Assembly: GCA_020638525.1 (NCBI GenBank)
Contig: JACKIL010000001.1
Span: forward strand, 248,001 to 312,000
Reading direction: 5' to 3'
Length of the DNA: 64,000 bases
Source: Caulobacterales bacterium
GTDB lineage: Bacteria; Pseudomonadota; Alphaproteobacteria; Caulobacterales; Parvularculaceae
A program made the position numbers and the translations under genes. This document shows positions 16,695 to 26,275 of the stretch, one piece after another. The first letter of the stretch is position 1. Each line of letters opens with the position of its first letter. The notes beneath the pieces were generated by a model. That model had not been told where the DNA came from and did not search any database. It saw only the letters and a list, made by a program, of their open reading frames with translations.

Positions 16695-18719
16695 ATGGCC
16701 AAACCGAAACCGAAGGCGAAACCCGCCGCTAGCGTTAGCTTAAGCGCCTCGCGGGACATCCCTCTCAACAAGCTCGTACTTTCCCAATCGAACGTGCGTC
16801 AGGTGAAGGCGGGCGTCTCGATCGAGGAGCTCGCTGAGGACATCGCGCGGCGGACTCTGCTGCAGAGCCTCACCGTGCGCGCGGTCCTCGACGAGAGTGG
16901 CGCCGAGACCGGCATGTATGAAGTCCCGGCCGGCGGCCGCCGCTTCCGCGCGCTTCAATTGCTGGTGCAGCAGAAGCGACTTGCGCCCGATGCGCCGATC
17001 CCCTGCGTCATCCGCACCGATGGTCTCGCCGAGGAAGACAGCCTCGCCGAGAACATCCAGCGTGCGCCCTTGCATCCGCTCGACCAGTTCCGCGCCTTTC
17101 AGACGCTGCGCGAGAAAGGCAAGAGCGAGGAGGAGATCGCCGCTGCCTTCTTCGTGACGCCGTCGGTCGTCAAGCAACGGTTGAGGCTTGCCGCTGTCGC
17201 GCCGGCGCTGCTCGATCTCTATGCGGACGACGCGATGACCCTCGACCAGTTGATGGCGTTCACGGTAAACCCGGACCATCGGCGCCAGGTTGAAGTCTGG
17301 GAGGCGTTGAAGAATGGCTATACGCGTGAGCCCTATCACATTCGCCGCATGCTGACCGAAGGAGCCGTCCGCGCCGGCGACAAGCGCGCGCGCTTCGTCG
17401 GCGTCGAAGCTTACGAGGAGGCTGGCGGCGTGATACTTCGCGATCTCTTCTCTGATGCTGATGACGGGTGGCTGCAAGATGCAGGGCTCCTTAATCGCCT
17501 CGTCGCGGAGAAACTTGAATCCTGCGCCGCCGAAATCCGCGGCGAGGGATGGAAGTGGGTCGAGGTCGCCGTCGACTTTCCCTATGGACACACTTTCGGT
17601 CTGCGTCGCCTCACAGGCGAGCAATCTGCTCTGACGGAAGCCGAGCAGTCGACCTATGACTCCCTCAAGGCTGAGTACGACGCGCTACAAGAGGGGCACG
17701 AAGGAACCGAAGAGCTGTCCGACGAAGTCGACCGCCGGCTCGGCGAACTCGAAGCCGAGATCGAAGCCTTCGAGCAGCGTCCCTGGCGTTTTCCTGCTGA
17801 GGAAGTCGAGCGCGCGGGCGCCTTCGTCAGTCTCGACCCGTCGGGCGCTTTGCGCATCGAACGTGGCTTCGTGAAACCCGAAGATGAAGCGCCGACGGAA
17901 GAGGTAGGCGCTTCGGAAGGGGACGCCGCCGATCACGCCGATAACGACGGTTCGCAGGGCGCCGCATCGCCCGGAGCGGACGAAGAGTCAGACGACGCCG
18001 ATGAGGAACCCGACCGCCCCCTTCCGGACCGGTTGCTCGTCGAGCTGACCGAGTGGCGGACCCTCGCCTTGCGCGATGCACTGGCGAAACGCCCGGACAT
18101 CGCCTTCGTGGCCGCGCTTCACGCAATTTGTCTCGATCACTTCTATATGCGCGGACAGCACAGCTGCATCGACATCGCTGCGCGCCAGAGCGTCCTCAGG
18201 AGCGGCGCCGCCGGGCTTTCCGACAGCGCAGCGGCGGCGTCGATTGATGCGCGTCATCAAGCGTTTGCGGACGCCCTGCCTGCGGACCCGTCCACTCTCT
18301 GGGAGCATCTCGCGGCGATGGAGGAGGGTGCTCGTAGGGCGCTGTTCGCGCATTGCGTCGCGCTCAGCGTGGACGCCGTCTTCCGGCCCTACGATCGCCG
18401 ATCGGGTGCAGCCACCAACGCGGATCACCTCGCAGGCGCCATCGATCTCGACTTGCAAGCCGCCGGTTGGCGCCCTTCTGCGGAAGCTTATTTCGGGCGG
18501 ATCACCAAGGCGCAAATCCTGGAAGCGGTTCGAGAAGCCAAAGGCGAAGAGGCTGCCGACCGCATCGCCAGCCTCAGGAGGCCCGAGATGGCGAAAGCCG
18601 CCGAGGACCTCCTTCAGGATTGCGACTGGCTTCCGGCCGTACTGCGAACTCCGATAGCCGACGCACTAGCTACCATCGTCGTCGATGACCCGGCCGCTCC
18701 CGCGATTGCGGCGGAATAG
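16695..18719 (+). CDS. ParB/RepB/Spo0J-family partition-like protein
   Basis: 674 residues. The N-terminal ParB nuclease-like domain is clear: IPLNKLVLSQSNVR, the box A-G-G-R-R-F-R-A at 79-86, and E-N-I-Q-R-A-P-L-H-P-L-D at 119-130. A helix-turn-helix follows (EEEIAAAFFVTPSVVKQRLRLA, ~145-166). The rest is an acidic linker (~385-440) and a helical C-terminal domain typical of the long ParB-like proteins of ICEs and plasmids. It probably acts in element maintenance or copy control; no ParA is present. ATG 16695 follows GGAGA at 7 nt. A strong hairpin follows the gene. Confidence 0.87.
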   Translation: MAKPKPKAKPAASVSLSASRDIPLNKLVLSQSNVRQVKAGVSIEELAEDIARRTLLQSLTVRAVLDESGAETGMYEVPAGGRRFRALQLLVQQKRLAPDAPIPCVIRTDGLAEEDSLAENIQRAPLHPLDQFRAFQTLREKGKSEEEIAAAFFVTPSVVKQRLRLAAVAPALLDLYADDAMTLDQLMAFTVNPDHRRQVEVWEALKNGYTREPYHIRRMLTEGAVRAGDKRARFVGVEAYEEAGGVILRDLFSDADDGWLQDAGLLNRLVAEKLESCAAEIRGEGWKWVEVAVDFPYGHTFGLRRLTGEQSALTEAEQSTYDSLKAEYDALQEGHEGTEELSDEVDRRLGELEAEIEAFEQRPWRFPAEEVERAGAFVSLDPSGALRIERGFVKPEDEAPTEEVGASEGDAADHADNDGSQGAASPGADEESDDADEEPDRPLPDRLLVELTEWRTLALRDALAKRPDIAFVAALHAICLDHFYMRGQHSCIDIAARQSVLRSGAAGLSDSAAAASIDARHQAFADALPADPSTLWEHLAAMEEGARRALFAHCVALSVDAVFRPYDRRSGAATNADHLAGAIDLDLQAAGWRPSAEAYFGRITKAQILEAVREAKGEEAADRIASLRRPEMAKAAEDLLQDCDWLPAVLRTPIADALATIVVDDPAAPAIAAE

Positions 18720-18741
18720 CGGCCTGCCGATCATCATCATC

Positions 18742-18770
18742 GAAGCGCGCCCGCAAGGGCGCGCTTCTTT
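18742..18770 (+). terminator. Hairpin terminator/attenuator after the parB-like gene
   Basis: GAAGCGCGCCC (18742-18752), loop GCAA, GGGCGCGCTTC (18757-18767), then TTT. The 11-bp perfect stem with a GNRA loop lies 23 bp after the stop and before the primase-like gene. The short T-run makes partial read-through possible. Confidence 0.65.
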
Positions 18771-18787
18771 CATCGGGAGAACGCGCC

Positions 18788-19807
18788 ATGCCGGAGCGAA
18801 CCGCGGAGATCGTGCGCCGCCTCGCCGAGCGCGCGGAAGACGTTTGCCGCAATTACTTGTCGAACGGCCGAAAGATCGGCGGCTACTGGATCGTCGGCGA
18901 CCGGCGCAACGCGAAGGGACGCAGCCTCTATTTGCGTCTCCAGGGTCCAATCGGCGGCAAAGGCGCGCGCGGCAAATGGACGGACGGCGCGACCGGCGAG
19001 CATGGCGATCTGCTCGATATCATTGCGAGCGCTGTTGGTGCTGACCGGCACCTCGATGCGCTGATCGAAGCCGAGCGGTTTCTGAGCGTGTGTCGCCCGC
19101 TTCCTGCATCGAACAATCAACAGCGCGACGCGGCGGCTACTCGGCTCTTTGCAGCCGCTGAGCCGATCTCCGGCACGCCTGCCGAAACCTATATCCACTC
19201 GCGTGGTATCGAATGCCCCGTCACTCCTGATGCCCTGCGCTATCATCCCAAGTGCTACTATCGATGCGATGACACGTATCGACAGCTGGCGGCGCCGGCC
19301 ATGCTCGCCGCAGTCACTGACAACACCGGTCGCATCAGGGGCCTGATGCGCACCTATCTTAGCGCCGACGGATCGCAGAAGGCGCCGATTGACTCACCAC
19401 GCCGTGCCATGGGCGCGCTCGCGGGCAATGGCGTGCGCTTCGGTCCGCATGCAGAAGTGATGGCAGTAGGGGAAGGCATTGAAACAATGCTGTCCTTGCG
19501 CATTGCGATGCCGACCCTGTCGATGATCGCCGCTTTATCGGCTGCGCATCTCGCGGCGCTTATCCCGCCGGCGCAAGTACGACGGATCTACATTGCCGCC
19601 GACAGCGACGCCGCCGGACGAAATGCGGCCGCCCGCCTTGCCCAAAGGCTGAGCACCCTTTCCATTGAGGCCATTCTGCTGACGCCGCGGCGCAAGGACT
19701 TCAACGACGATCTCATCGCCGATGGCGCCGGTATGCTCGCGGCGCATCTGGCCGACCAGCTCACCGCCGACGATCGACAGCGATTCATCAGCGCACGCAG
19801 CCAGTAA
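18788..19807 (+). CDS. Toprim-domain primase-like protein
   Basis: 339 residues. The N-terminal part (YWIVGDRRNAKGRSLYLRL...GKWTDGATGEHGDLLDII) resembles the DUF7146/CHC2-like region of mobile-element primases. The Toprim domain is visible at ~223-300: E229 in G-E-G-I-E-T, then D272-x-D274 in IAADSDAAG. Such proteins are thought to prime DNA synthesis during element replication or after transfer. It lies 68 bp after the parB-like gene, across a hairpin. Confidence 0.8.
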   Translation: MPERTAEIVRRLAERAEDVCRNYLSNGRKIGGYWIVGDRRNAKGRSLYLRLQGPIGGKGARGKWTDGATGEHGDLLDIIASAVGADRHLDALIEAERFLSVCRPLPASNNQQRDAAATRLFAAAEPISGTPAETYIHSRGIECPVTPDALRYHPKCYYRCDDTYRQLAAPAMLAAVTDNTGRIRGLMRTYLSADGSQKAPIDSPRRAMGALAGNGVRFGPHAEVMAVGEGIETMLSLRIAMPTLSMIAALSAAHLAALIPPAQVRRIYIAADSDAAGRNAAARLAQRLSTLSIEAILLTPRRKDFNDDLIADGAGMLAAHLADQLTADDRQRFISARSQ

Positions 19808-20143
19808 CATCGTCCGACCGTCGTCACGCCATCGTCGAAGATGGCCTCAGCGGTCCAATGCGCGCGAGCGCGGGGCTCCAGTTTCGGGCGAGAGTGCCGG
19901 ATGCGCCGCGCGTCCCGCAACGCCGGCTCGAGGATTTCTTCCCCTGGCGGAGATGTATTCCAAGACGCGCTTCACGCGGGCGCCTTTGGCGGGCCGCCAT
20001 TCCTCGCGAGACAAGAAATCCCCGTTCCGGCGTCCTCCGCTGCGCTCCGGCCCGAAAGGGTGCGGGTCGCGCGCCGGATCCGGCTGGTGGTCGCTTCACA
20101 AGAGCCCCGCGCGCTCCCGCGCAGGGACAATGAGGAGGCTATC
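19808..20143 (+). promoter_or_regulatory. Long conserved leader, copy 1 (before the DUF2493 gene)
   Basis: Gene-free. Three blocks recur in the same order before the DUF736 gene at 29.9 kb: TTCTTCCCCTGGCGG (19936-19950), a 28-bp block at 19991-20018 identical to 29762-29789 and containing the palindrome CTCGCGAG, and CGTCCTCCGC-TGCGCTCCGG (20031-20050, one G shorter than the other copy). A GAGGAGG ribosome-binding site closes the leader. Confidence 0.6.
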
Positions 20144-21067
20144 ATGAACGACGACTTCGCCCGCGACGACATCGAACACGCTGAATCGGCGACCGCGCAG
20201 GTGCTCCACGAATTGCAGCTCTATGGCTGGCGGCAAGGAAGCGACGAGCCTGATCCGCGCCCCTTGCCGGAAGCAGGTCCTTTGCAAGGCGCCGTCGCCG
20301 ACATGGTCGACGCGCTGGTCGCGACGCTTGCCGACACGCGCCTTGAAGGCGACCTCTCGCCGCTGCTCTGGTCGCTGACCAACGTGTTTCACTTGAGCCT
20401 CCAACGCACGGAACGCGCCCTCGATCACAATGAAAGCGAGCAGCGGCGCAGTCAGCGCGACCAGGACGGCTCAGAGATTCGCTCCGTCGAACTGGAACGC
20501 CTGGTCGCCGAAGGCCTATCGCTCATCGAACGGCGCAACGCCCACGAACTCATGCGCGACGCCGCGGTCACGCTGTTCGAGCGTCATCTCGGCGAAGCCT
20601 GGCGGCCGCGCAACGGATCGCGCACGAGCCATCGCGCCTTGACCGCCGCCGTGATCGACAGCCGCGACTTCATCGCCGCCAAGCGCCGCGCCGAAATCGA
20701 ACCGCTGACGCCCGCCGGAACCAAAATCGCCTTCGCCGGCGGGCCCGACTGCAACGATGTCGCCGCGATCTGGGCCGCGCTCGACCGCGTCCGCGCCAAA
20801 CATCCCGACATGGTCCTCCTCCATGGCGGCACGCCGCGCGGCGCCGAGAAGATCGCCGCCTCCTGGGCCGACAATCGCAAGGTCGCGCAGATCGTCTTCA
20901 AGCCGGACTGGACGCGTCACGCCAAGGCCGCGCCCTTCAAACGCAACGACGCGCTGCTCGAAGCGCTGCCCATCGGCCTCGTCGTCTTCCCCGGCGCCGG
21001 CGTCACCGACAATCTCGCCGACAAGGCAAAGCGTCTCGGAATTCCCCTCATGGATCATCGGCGATGA
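20144..21067 (+). CDS. DUF2493 (SLOG/YpsA-like) domain protein
   Basis: 307 residues from ATG 20144, which follows GAGGAGGC; the longer open frame upstream is leader DNA. The N-terminal ~180 residues are helical and accessory. The C-terminal ~115 residues are the DUF2493 Rossmann-like fold of the SLOG superfamily: KIAFAGGPDCND, then LLHGGTPRGAEKIAASWADN and the middle KPDW...R-N-D-A-L-L motif. SLOG domains bind nucleotide-derived ligands; the role in ICEs is unknown, although the gene is a common backbone member. Confidence 0.85.
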   Translation: MNDDFARDDIEHAESATAQVLHELQLYGWRQGSDEPDPRPLPEAGPLQGAVADMVDALVATLADTRLEGDLSPLLWSLTNVFHLSLQRTERALDHNESEQRRSQRDQDGSEIRSVELERLVAEGLSLIERRNAHELMRDAAVTLFERHLGEAWRPRNGSRTSHRALTAAVIDSRDFIAAKRRAEIEPLTPAGTKIAFAGGPDCNDVAAIWAALDRVRAKHPDMVLLHGGTPRGAEKIAASWADNRKVAQIVFKPDWTRHAKAAPFKRNDALLEALPIGLVVFPGAGVTDNLADKAKRLGIPLMDHRR

Positions 21068-21770
21068 GGGCGGCAACGGCGAATTGACGATCTATCTCAC
21101 AGCTCGCACCCTGCGCGATCGACTGATTGGTCTCGTCGCACGACACTTGCAAAATAGCGGGGACGGTAATTCTGGAGCGTCCGAAAACGCAAACATGTGA
21201 CAAGAACACGAAGCAGGTTTGCCGCGCGCTGAAACATCCCCAGACTCGACACGACAGCAAGCGCTGCTGTCAAACGCTGCAATAATCTCAATTTGCACGA
21301 AAACGGAGTCCAGCAGAGCTGCCTTGCGGCCGTTATCGCCGTCTCGTTCCGCCAATACAATAGCCGGCGTCATCACGTAATTCTGAATATTGGTCGACCG
21401 CAGATATCCGTTTCGGCCGCGAGCAGATAATTTTTATGGCGCTTGCAGCATGCAAGATTTGCTGGCCAGCCTGCAAACAAAAATTTGCTGTACGCTCGAT
21501 TGGCCCCCCCCGACAAAAATATTGCGAAGATGGACAATTGCTTTCGTTGAAAGGGCTTTCGTCGAATTGAGCGACGCAGCATGCGCGCGCCATTCGCGGG
21601 AGTTCGATTGCGCTTGATGTTACGAAACAAGAAGTTTACGCGACGACACCGAAAGTGCCGCTGGAAAGAGCGACAATCAGCGTAAATCCTTTGTACTTCC
21701 TGTTTCATCCATCGCCAGCCGTTGAGAATGACCGGTTCTATCGCCGCCGAACGCTCAATACCGTTGTCCG
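21068..21770. other. Gene-free spacer between backbone and efflux cargo
   Basis: About 700 bp richer in A+T than its surroundings. I see no reading frame with coding character. One minus-strand frame includes IERSAAIEPVI (21720-21760), reminiscent of the C-terminal motif of IS5-type transposases, but the similarity does not continue. The stretch may be debris from the insertion of the efflux module. Confidence 0.4.
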
Positions 21771-23132
21771 TCAATTTGCCGAGGCGCCGCTCGCCGCTAA
21801 AATATCGTCGGTTTTCGCCGTCAAGACGCCGATAACGGCAAGGAGCTGAAATGTGGCGGCGCGCGCGTCGCGCTCGGCACTGGCGAGCGCCACTTGCGCA
21901 TCGAGAAATTCCTGTTCCGCATCGAGAACGTCCAAAGTGGTGCGCGCGCCGACCTCCGCTTCGCGCCGCACGCCGGCGAGCGCCAGTGCGTTAGCGCGCA
22001 CTTGCGTTTGCGATGATGCGACGTTCGCGCGCGCTGCGGCAAGTCGTTGCCAGCCGGCCCTCACGCGCGCATCAATCTGCCGTTCGGCGGCTGCGATGCG
22101 ATGGCGGTCTGCTCTGTTGAGCGCGCGCGCCTCGCGCACGCGAGAAAGATTGAGCCCGCCAAGAAAGATCGGCGCAGTCACGCGCACGCCGTAAGCGAAC
22201 TGCTCATCTTCCGCAATGAAAGACGAAGGCTCTTCGGCATATTGATAACCGGCGGTCAATGACACGGTCGGTGAAAACGCGCCCTTTGCAATAGCGACGC
22301 CGCGACGAGAGGCTTGCTCGCGCATTTGCGCCTGGAGGATGACTGGCGATAGCTCGCGCGCGATCGCCATCGCGTCATCAATTGCAGCTGGCGCCTCGGG
22401 CAAAGCCGGCGTCTCTTCAAGAGATCCGGGCATTTGCCCGATGAGTTCCGCGAACGCCGCCCGGCTGATCGCCAACTGCGCCTGCGCACCGGTCATCCGC
22501 GCACGCGCCGCCGCAAGGCGCGCTTCGCTCTGCGCCACATCTGTATTGGTGACTTCGCCGATCTCAAAGCGGAGAGCGGCCTCCTCGAATTGTTTTCCAA
22601 GAACCTCAACGTTGCTTTCCGTCGCCTTCAATACGACGGTGTCGCGCACGACGTCAAAATACGCCGTGGCCGCGCGCGCCAACACGTCCTGCTCGACGAG
22701 CGTTAATTGCGCGCCGCCGGCCCGAGCGCGCGCTTTCGCCTGACGGATCGCATTCACGTTTCGCAGACCCGCAAAAATTTGCTGCTCGCCGCTGACCTGC
22801 GCCGTCGCCGTATCGAGCTTGAAGTCGCGCCCGCCCGCGCCGACGTTGAAAACCTCGCCATTGATGGATTGGGTATTATCGACTTTTTGATAGCCGGCGC
22901 CCGCCGTAATCTGCGGCAGACCGCGCGCTCGGGCTTGCACGACCCCTTCCTCGGTCGCGTCGAGTTGCGCGCGCTCGGCGGCGATCTCCGGATTTGTGAC
23001 ATAGGCGAGCGACAACGCCTCTTCGAGGGTCTGGGCGGCGGCGCCGCTGGCGGACCAGACTGCGAGCGCGGCAGCAAGAATCCCAACAATCAGCGTCCGT
23101 ATTTCCTCAACTTGTCCAAATTCGCGCCGCAT
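21771..23132 (-). CDS. TolC-family outer-membrane efflux protein
   Basis: 453 residues from ATG 23132 (the open frame extends further upstream but into the RND gene). A signal peptide (LIVGILAAALAVWSASGAAAQ) is followed by TLEEALSLAYVTNPEIAAERAQLDATEE and two repeats of the TolC alpha-barrel (VTNTDVAQSEARLAAARARM and the homologous VGARTTLDVLDAEQEFLDAQVAL). It forms the outer-membrane duct of the tripartite pump with the two genes upstream; the RND gene stops 8 bp before its start. Confidence 0.9.
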   Translation of the reverse strand: MRREFGQVEEIRTLIVGILAAALAVWSASGAAAQTLEEALSLAYVTNPEIAAERAQLDATEEGVVQARARGLPQITAGAGYQKVDNTQSINGEVFNVGAGGRDFKLDTATAQVSGEQQIFAGLRNVNAIRQAKARARAGGAQLTLVEQDVLARAATAYFDVVRDTVVLKATESNVEVLGKQFEEAALRFEIGEVTNTDVAQSEARLAAARARMTGAQAQLAISRAAFAELIGQMPGSLEETPALPEAPAAIDDAMAIARELSPVILQAQMREQASRRGVAIAKGAFSPTVSLTAGYQYAEEPSSFIAEDEQFAYGVRVTAPIFLGGLNLSRVREARALNRADRHRIAAAERQIDARVRAGWQRLAAARANVASSQTQVRANALALAGVRREAEVGARTTLDVLDAEQEFLDAQVALASAERDARAATFQLLAVIGVLTAKTDDILAASGASAN

Positions 23133-23140
23133 TGTCTCTC

Positions 23141-26100
23141 TTACTCCGCAGGCTTCCGGGACGCTGATCCGGGCGCAGTCGAGCCGCCCGCAAACACGCC
23201 TTTCAGCACGCCAATTAACCGCTTCGCGATGGTATTGATGTCGCCGGGAACCATATAGGCGGCCGGCACAACGAGCAGGGTGAGGATCGTCGACGACGAA
23301 AGCCCGCCAATAATCAAATAGCCAAGCCCGTTCCTCCATTCCGCGCCGTCGGAACCGGACAGCGCGACCGGGATCATGCCGAAAATCGCGGCGAACGCCG
23401 TCATCAGAACCGGCCGCAAGCGCTCGGGGCAGGCCTTGATGATCGCATCGCGCGCCGCCGCGCCTTCTTCGCGCAACTGGTTCGCCCGGTCGACGAGCAG
23501 AATGCCGTTTTTCATGACGATGCCCATCAACGCGATGAGGCCGATCTGGGCGAAGAGCGACATTTCCTGGCCGCCGAAATAAAGCATCGCGAAAGCGCCG
23601 GAAAATGACAGCGGCGCCGTCAGCATGATGACGATCGGTTGAACGAAGGAGTTGAACTGGCTCGCCAGCACGATGTACAGCGCGATCATGGCGAGTCCAA
23701 AAGCGAACATAATGGCCGAAATCGACTCATTCATCCGGCGGACGGTTCCTTCATAGGTGATCTGCATGCTCGCAGGCGGCGGATTGGCGGCGATGATCGC
23801 CTCAAGCGCTTCGGTCGCCGTTCCTAGCGCCACGCCTGACGCGGTGTTCGCCAGGATGGAAATTTTGCGCGCCCGGTCCTGTCGTTCGATTTGCGAAGGT
23901 CCGCTGGCGAAACGCATTGACGCTACGCTGGCGAGGTCGATCAATCGTCCCGATTCATTTCTGACCTGAATGAGTTCGAGCTGATCACGGTCCTGGCGTT
24001 GAGACTCCTCAAGCCTGACGCGAACATCGTATCGTTTGCCGCCCTCCTCAAAGGAGCCGGCGTCGACACCGCCGATCACGGTGCGCGCCGTCGTCGCCAG
24101 AGTGCGCGCAGAAACGCCCAGATCCCCCGCCCGCGTTCGATTGAAGTCAATTAGCAGCTCAGGGCGCCCCTCCTCGAAGCTGGAACGCAGGTCGGAGTAA
24201 AGGTTTGTCTCACGCATCAGCGACATGACCATTTTGACATAAGCGTCGATTTCCGGGATGGCGTCGCCGCGCACGACCAGTTCAACGTCGCCCGTTGAAA
24301 CACCGCCGCCGGAAATCCACGGCACTTCAGCGACGGTAATTTCCTTCGCCTCGGGAACCGCCGCGACTAACGCCTGGCGCGCCGCGTCCATCACCTCAAA
24401 TTGCCCGATCCGCCGCTCCTGCTTGGGCGTAATCGACGCATAAAGATCGATGACATTGGCTTTTCCCTGACTCCCGGCGCCGGCGGTCAAGAAAATGTTC
24501 TCGATGTGCATAACGCCGCGCAGCGCCCCATTCGCCAATGCGATCGCCTTTTTGGATTCAGCAATGCCTGATCCGAGCGGCAATTCTATGGATCCCAGAA
24601 ATTCGCTTCGGTCCGCCTTCGAGGTGAAGCCGCTCGGCACTTTTGACGCGAAGAATCCGCCCACGAACAGCGAACCGATCGCGGCCGCCAGCGCGACATA
24701 TCGCCAGCGAACGACAGCCCCGACAATCCGGCTGTAAATCTGATCGAGCTGGTGATGAAACTTTTCGATCGGGCGCAGGAATGGAGGATGACTTTCCGGT
24801 CTCAGGAATCGCGACGCCAGCATCGGCGTCAGGGTCAGCGCCACTAGTAATGAAACGGAGACCGCGAAGACGATTGCAAGGCCATATTGAAGAAAAAAGC
24901 GCCCGACAACGCCTTCCATGAAAGCGATCGGCACGAAGACGGCGAGCGTTGCGAAAGTGCCGGCAAGCACGGCGAGTGCGACGCGTTCAGTGCCGTGTCG
25001 CGCTGCTTTCGCAGGCGCGACGCCGGCGTCGATGTCGCGCTGAACGCTTTCAACGACGACGATGGCGTCGTCGACCAGCAATCCGATGGTCACGGTGAGC
25101 GCCAGCAATGTCAGCATGTTGATGGTGAATTCGAAGACCTCGAAGGCGAAGAACGCCGAGATCAGCGATGTTGGAATGGCGATGGCGACCATCAGCGTGG
25201 CGCGCCAGCTCAGGAGAAAGAAGAACGTGACAATAACGACGAGAACGATCGCAATCTCGAGCTCATGGGTCACGTCCTCAACGGACGATTCAATAAAACG
25301 GCTCACATCGCGGGCGACAACGAGTTCATATCCCTCGGGCGCGACCGCTTTAAGCCGCTCGATCTCCGCATAAACGGCTTCGGCGACTTCAAGCGTGTTG
25401 CGACCGGACTGCCGGCGAACATCGAGCGAGACGCCCGGACGGGCGTTGAACTCAGCATAACTCCGCTCATCCTCAAGACCGTCCTCGACCCGCGCCACGT
25501 CGCCGATCCGGGTCGGCGCGCCGCTGTCGCGGAACGCCACGACAAGATCTTCAAATTCGCGCGGCGTCTCCGCTTCCGACACCGTCTTGGCGCCGAATTC
25601 GCGCGCGCCGCCCCCGGTTTCGAGACGGCCCCCGGGCACTTCGGCGTGTTCGGACCTGACGGCGCGCACAACGTCTTCGGCGGTCACGCCAAACGCGCGC
25701 ATCTTGTCGGCGTCGAGCCATATGCGGATTTCGCGAAGACGCCCCCCGACGATTGTCACCGACCCGACCCCGGGCAGCCGCTGGACGGCCTCCTTGACGA
25801 CTTCGTCCGCATAGGTGGTGATGTCGCCGATCGGCGCGTCAGCAGCGATCATGACAGACATAATCGGCGCAGCGTCCGGATCGACCTTTTCAATCACCGG
25901 CGGATCGATGTCTTCGGGAAGGTCGCGGCGCGCGATGTTGACCTTGTCGCGTACATCCTGCGCCTTCACATCGACATTTTCCTCGAGCTCGAATTCGATG
26001 AAGACTTGAGAGAGTCCGTCCGCGCTCGTCGAACGAAGCTGTTTGATGCCGGAGATCGTGTTGACGCTTTCCTCGATCACATCGGAAACTTCGGTTTCCA

Positions 26101-26275
26101 TCGTGTCGGGGCTCGCGCCTTCGAGCGTCGTCGTTACTGCGACATAGGGAAACTCAACATCGGGAAAGAGATCGACGCCAAGCCGGCCCATCGAAATCCA
26201 GCCGAGTACGACGAGGGCGCCGATCATCATCACGGCGAGGACCGGGCGCTTGATTGAAAGGTCGACGAGCCACAT
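23141..26275 (-). CDS. RND-family efflux transporter, inner-membrane pump (AcrB/MdtB-like)
   Basis: 1044 residues with the full 12-helix RND layout. The start WLVDLSIKRPVLAVMMIGALVVLG is typical of HAE1 transporters. The proton-relay aspartates lie in GLLVDDAIVVVE of TM4; the two large periplasmic loops and the second hydrophobic half (GEIGLIALMG-type segment LFAQIGLIALMGIVMKNGILLVDRANQLREEG) are present. It exports drugs, solvents or other amphiphiles, driven by protons. The ATG overlaps the adaptor stop (TGATG), so the operon order is adaptor-pump-TolC. Part of the element's cargo. Confidence 0.93.
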   Translation of the reverse strand: MWLVDLSIKRPVLAVMMIGALVVLGWISMGRLGVDLFPDVEFPYVAVTTTLEGASPDTMETEVSDVIEESVNTISGIKQLRSTSADGLSQVFIEFELEENVDVKAQDVRDKVNIARRDLPEDIDPPVIEKVDPDAAPIMSVMIAADAPIGDITTYADEVVKEAVQRLPGVGSVTIVGGRLREIRIWLDADKMRAFGVTAEDVVRAVRSEHAEVPGGRLETGGGAREFGAKTVSEAETPREFEDLVVAFRDSGAPTRIGDVARVEDGLEDERSYAEFNARPGVSLDVRRQSGRNTLEVAEAVYAEIERLKAVAPEGYELVVARDVSRFIESSVEDVTHELEIAIVLVVIVTFFFLLSWRATLMVAIAIPTSLISAFFAFEVFEFTINMLTLLALTVTIGLLVDDAIVVVESVQRDIDAGVAPAKAARHGTERVALAVLAGTFATLAVFVPIAFMEGVVGRFFLQYGLAIVFAVSVSLLVALTLTPMLASRFLRPESHPPFLRPIEKFHHQLDQIYSRIVGAVVRWRYVALAAAIGSLFVGGFFASKVPSGFTSKADRSEFLGSIELPLGSGIAESKKAIALANGALRGVMHIENIFLTAGAGSQGKANVIDLYASITPKQERRIGQFEVMDAARQALVAAVPEAKEITVAEVPWISGGGVSTGDVELVVRGDAIPEIDAYVKMVMSLMRETNLYSDLRSSFEEGRPELLIDFNRTRAGDLGVSARTLATTARTVIGGVDAGSFEEGGKRYDVRVRLEESQRQDRDQLELIQVRNESGRLIDLASVASMRFASGPSQIERQDRARKISILANTASGVALGTATEALEAIIAANPPPASMQITYEGTVRRMNESISAIMFAFGLAMIALYIVLASQFNSFVQPIVIMLTAPLSFSGAFAMLYFGGQEMSLFAQIGLIALMGIVMKNGILLVDRANQLREEGAAARDAIIKACPERLRPVLMTAFAAIFGMIPVALSGSDGAEWRNGLGYLIIGGLSSSTILTLLVVPAAYMVPGDINTIAKRLIGVLKGVFAGGSTAPGSASRKPAE

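Noticed and set aside
21700..21770. IS5-like transposase remnant (IERSAAIEPVI on the minus strand)
   Set aside because: Only about ten residues fit; the continuation in all three frames does not resemble a transposase, and no terminal inverted repeats were seen.
24887..26257. 456-codon open frame on the plus strand inside the RND pump gene
   Set aside because: It is fully antisense to a textbook AcrB-like gene and its product is dominated by D/R/H residues, as expected from the complement of GC-rich codons.
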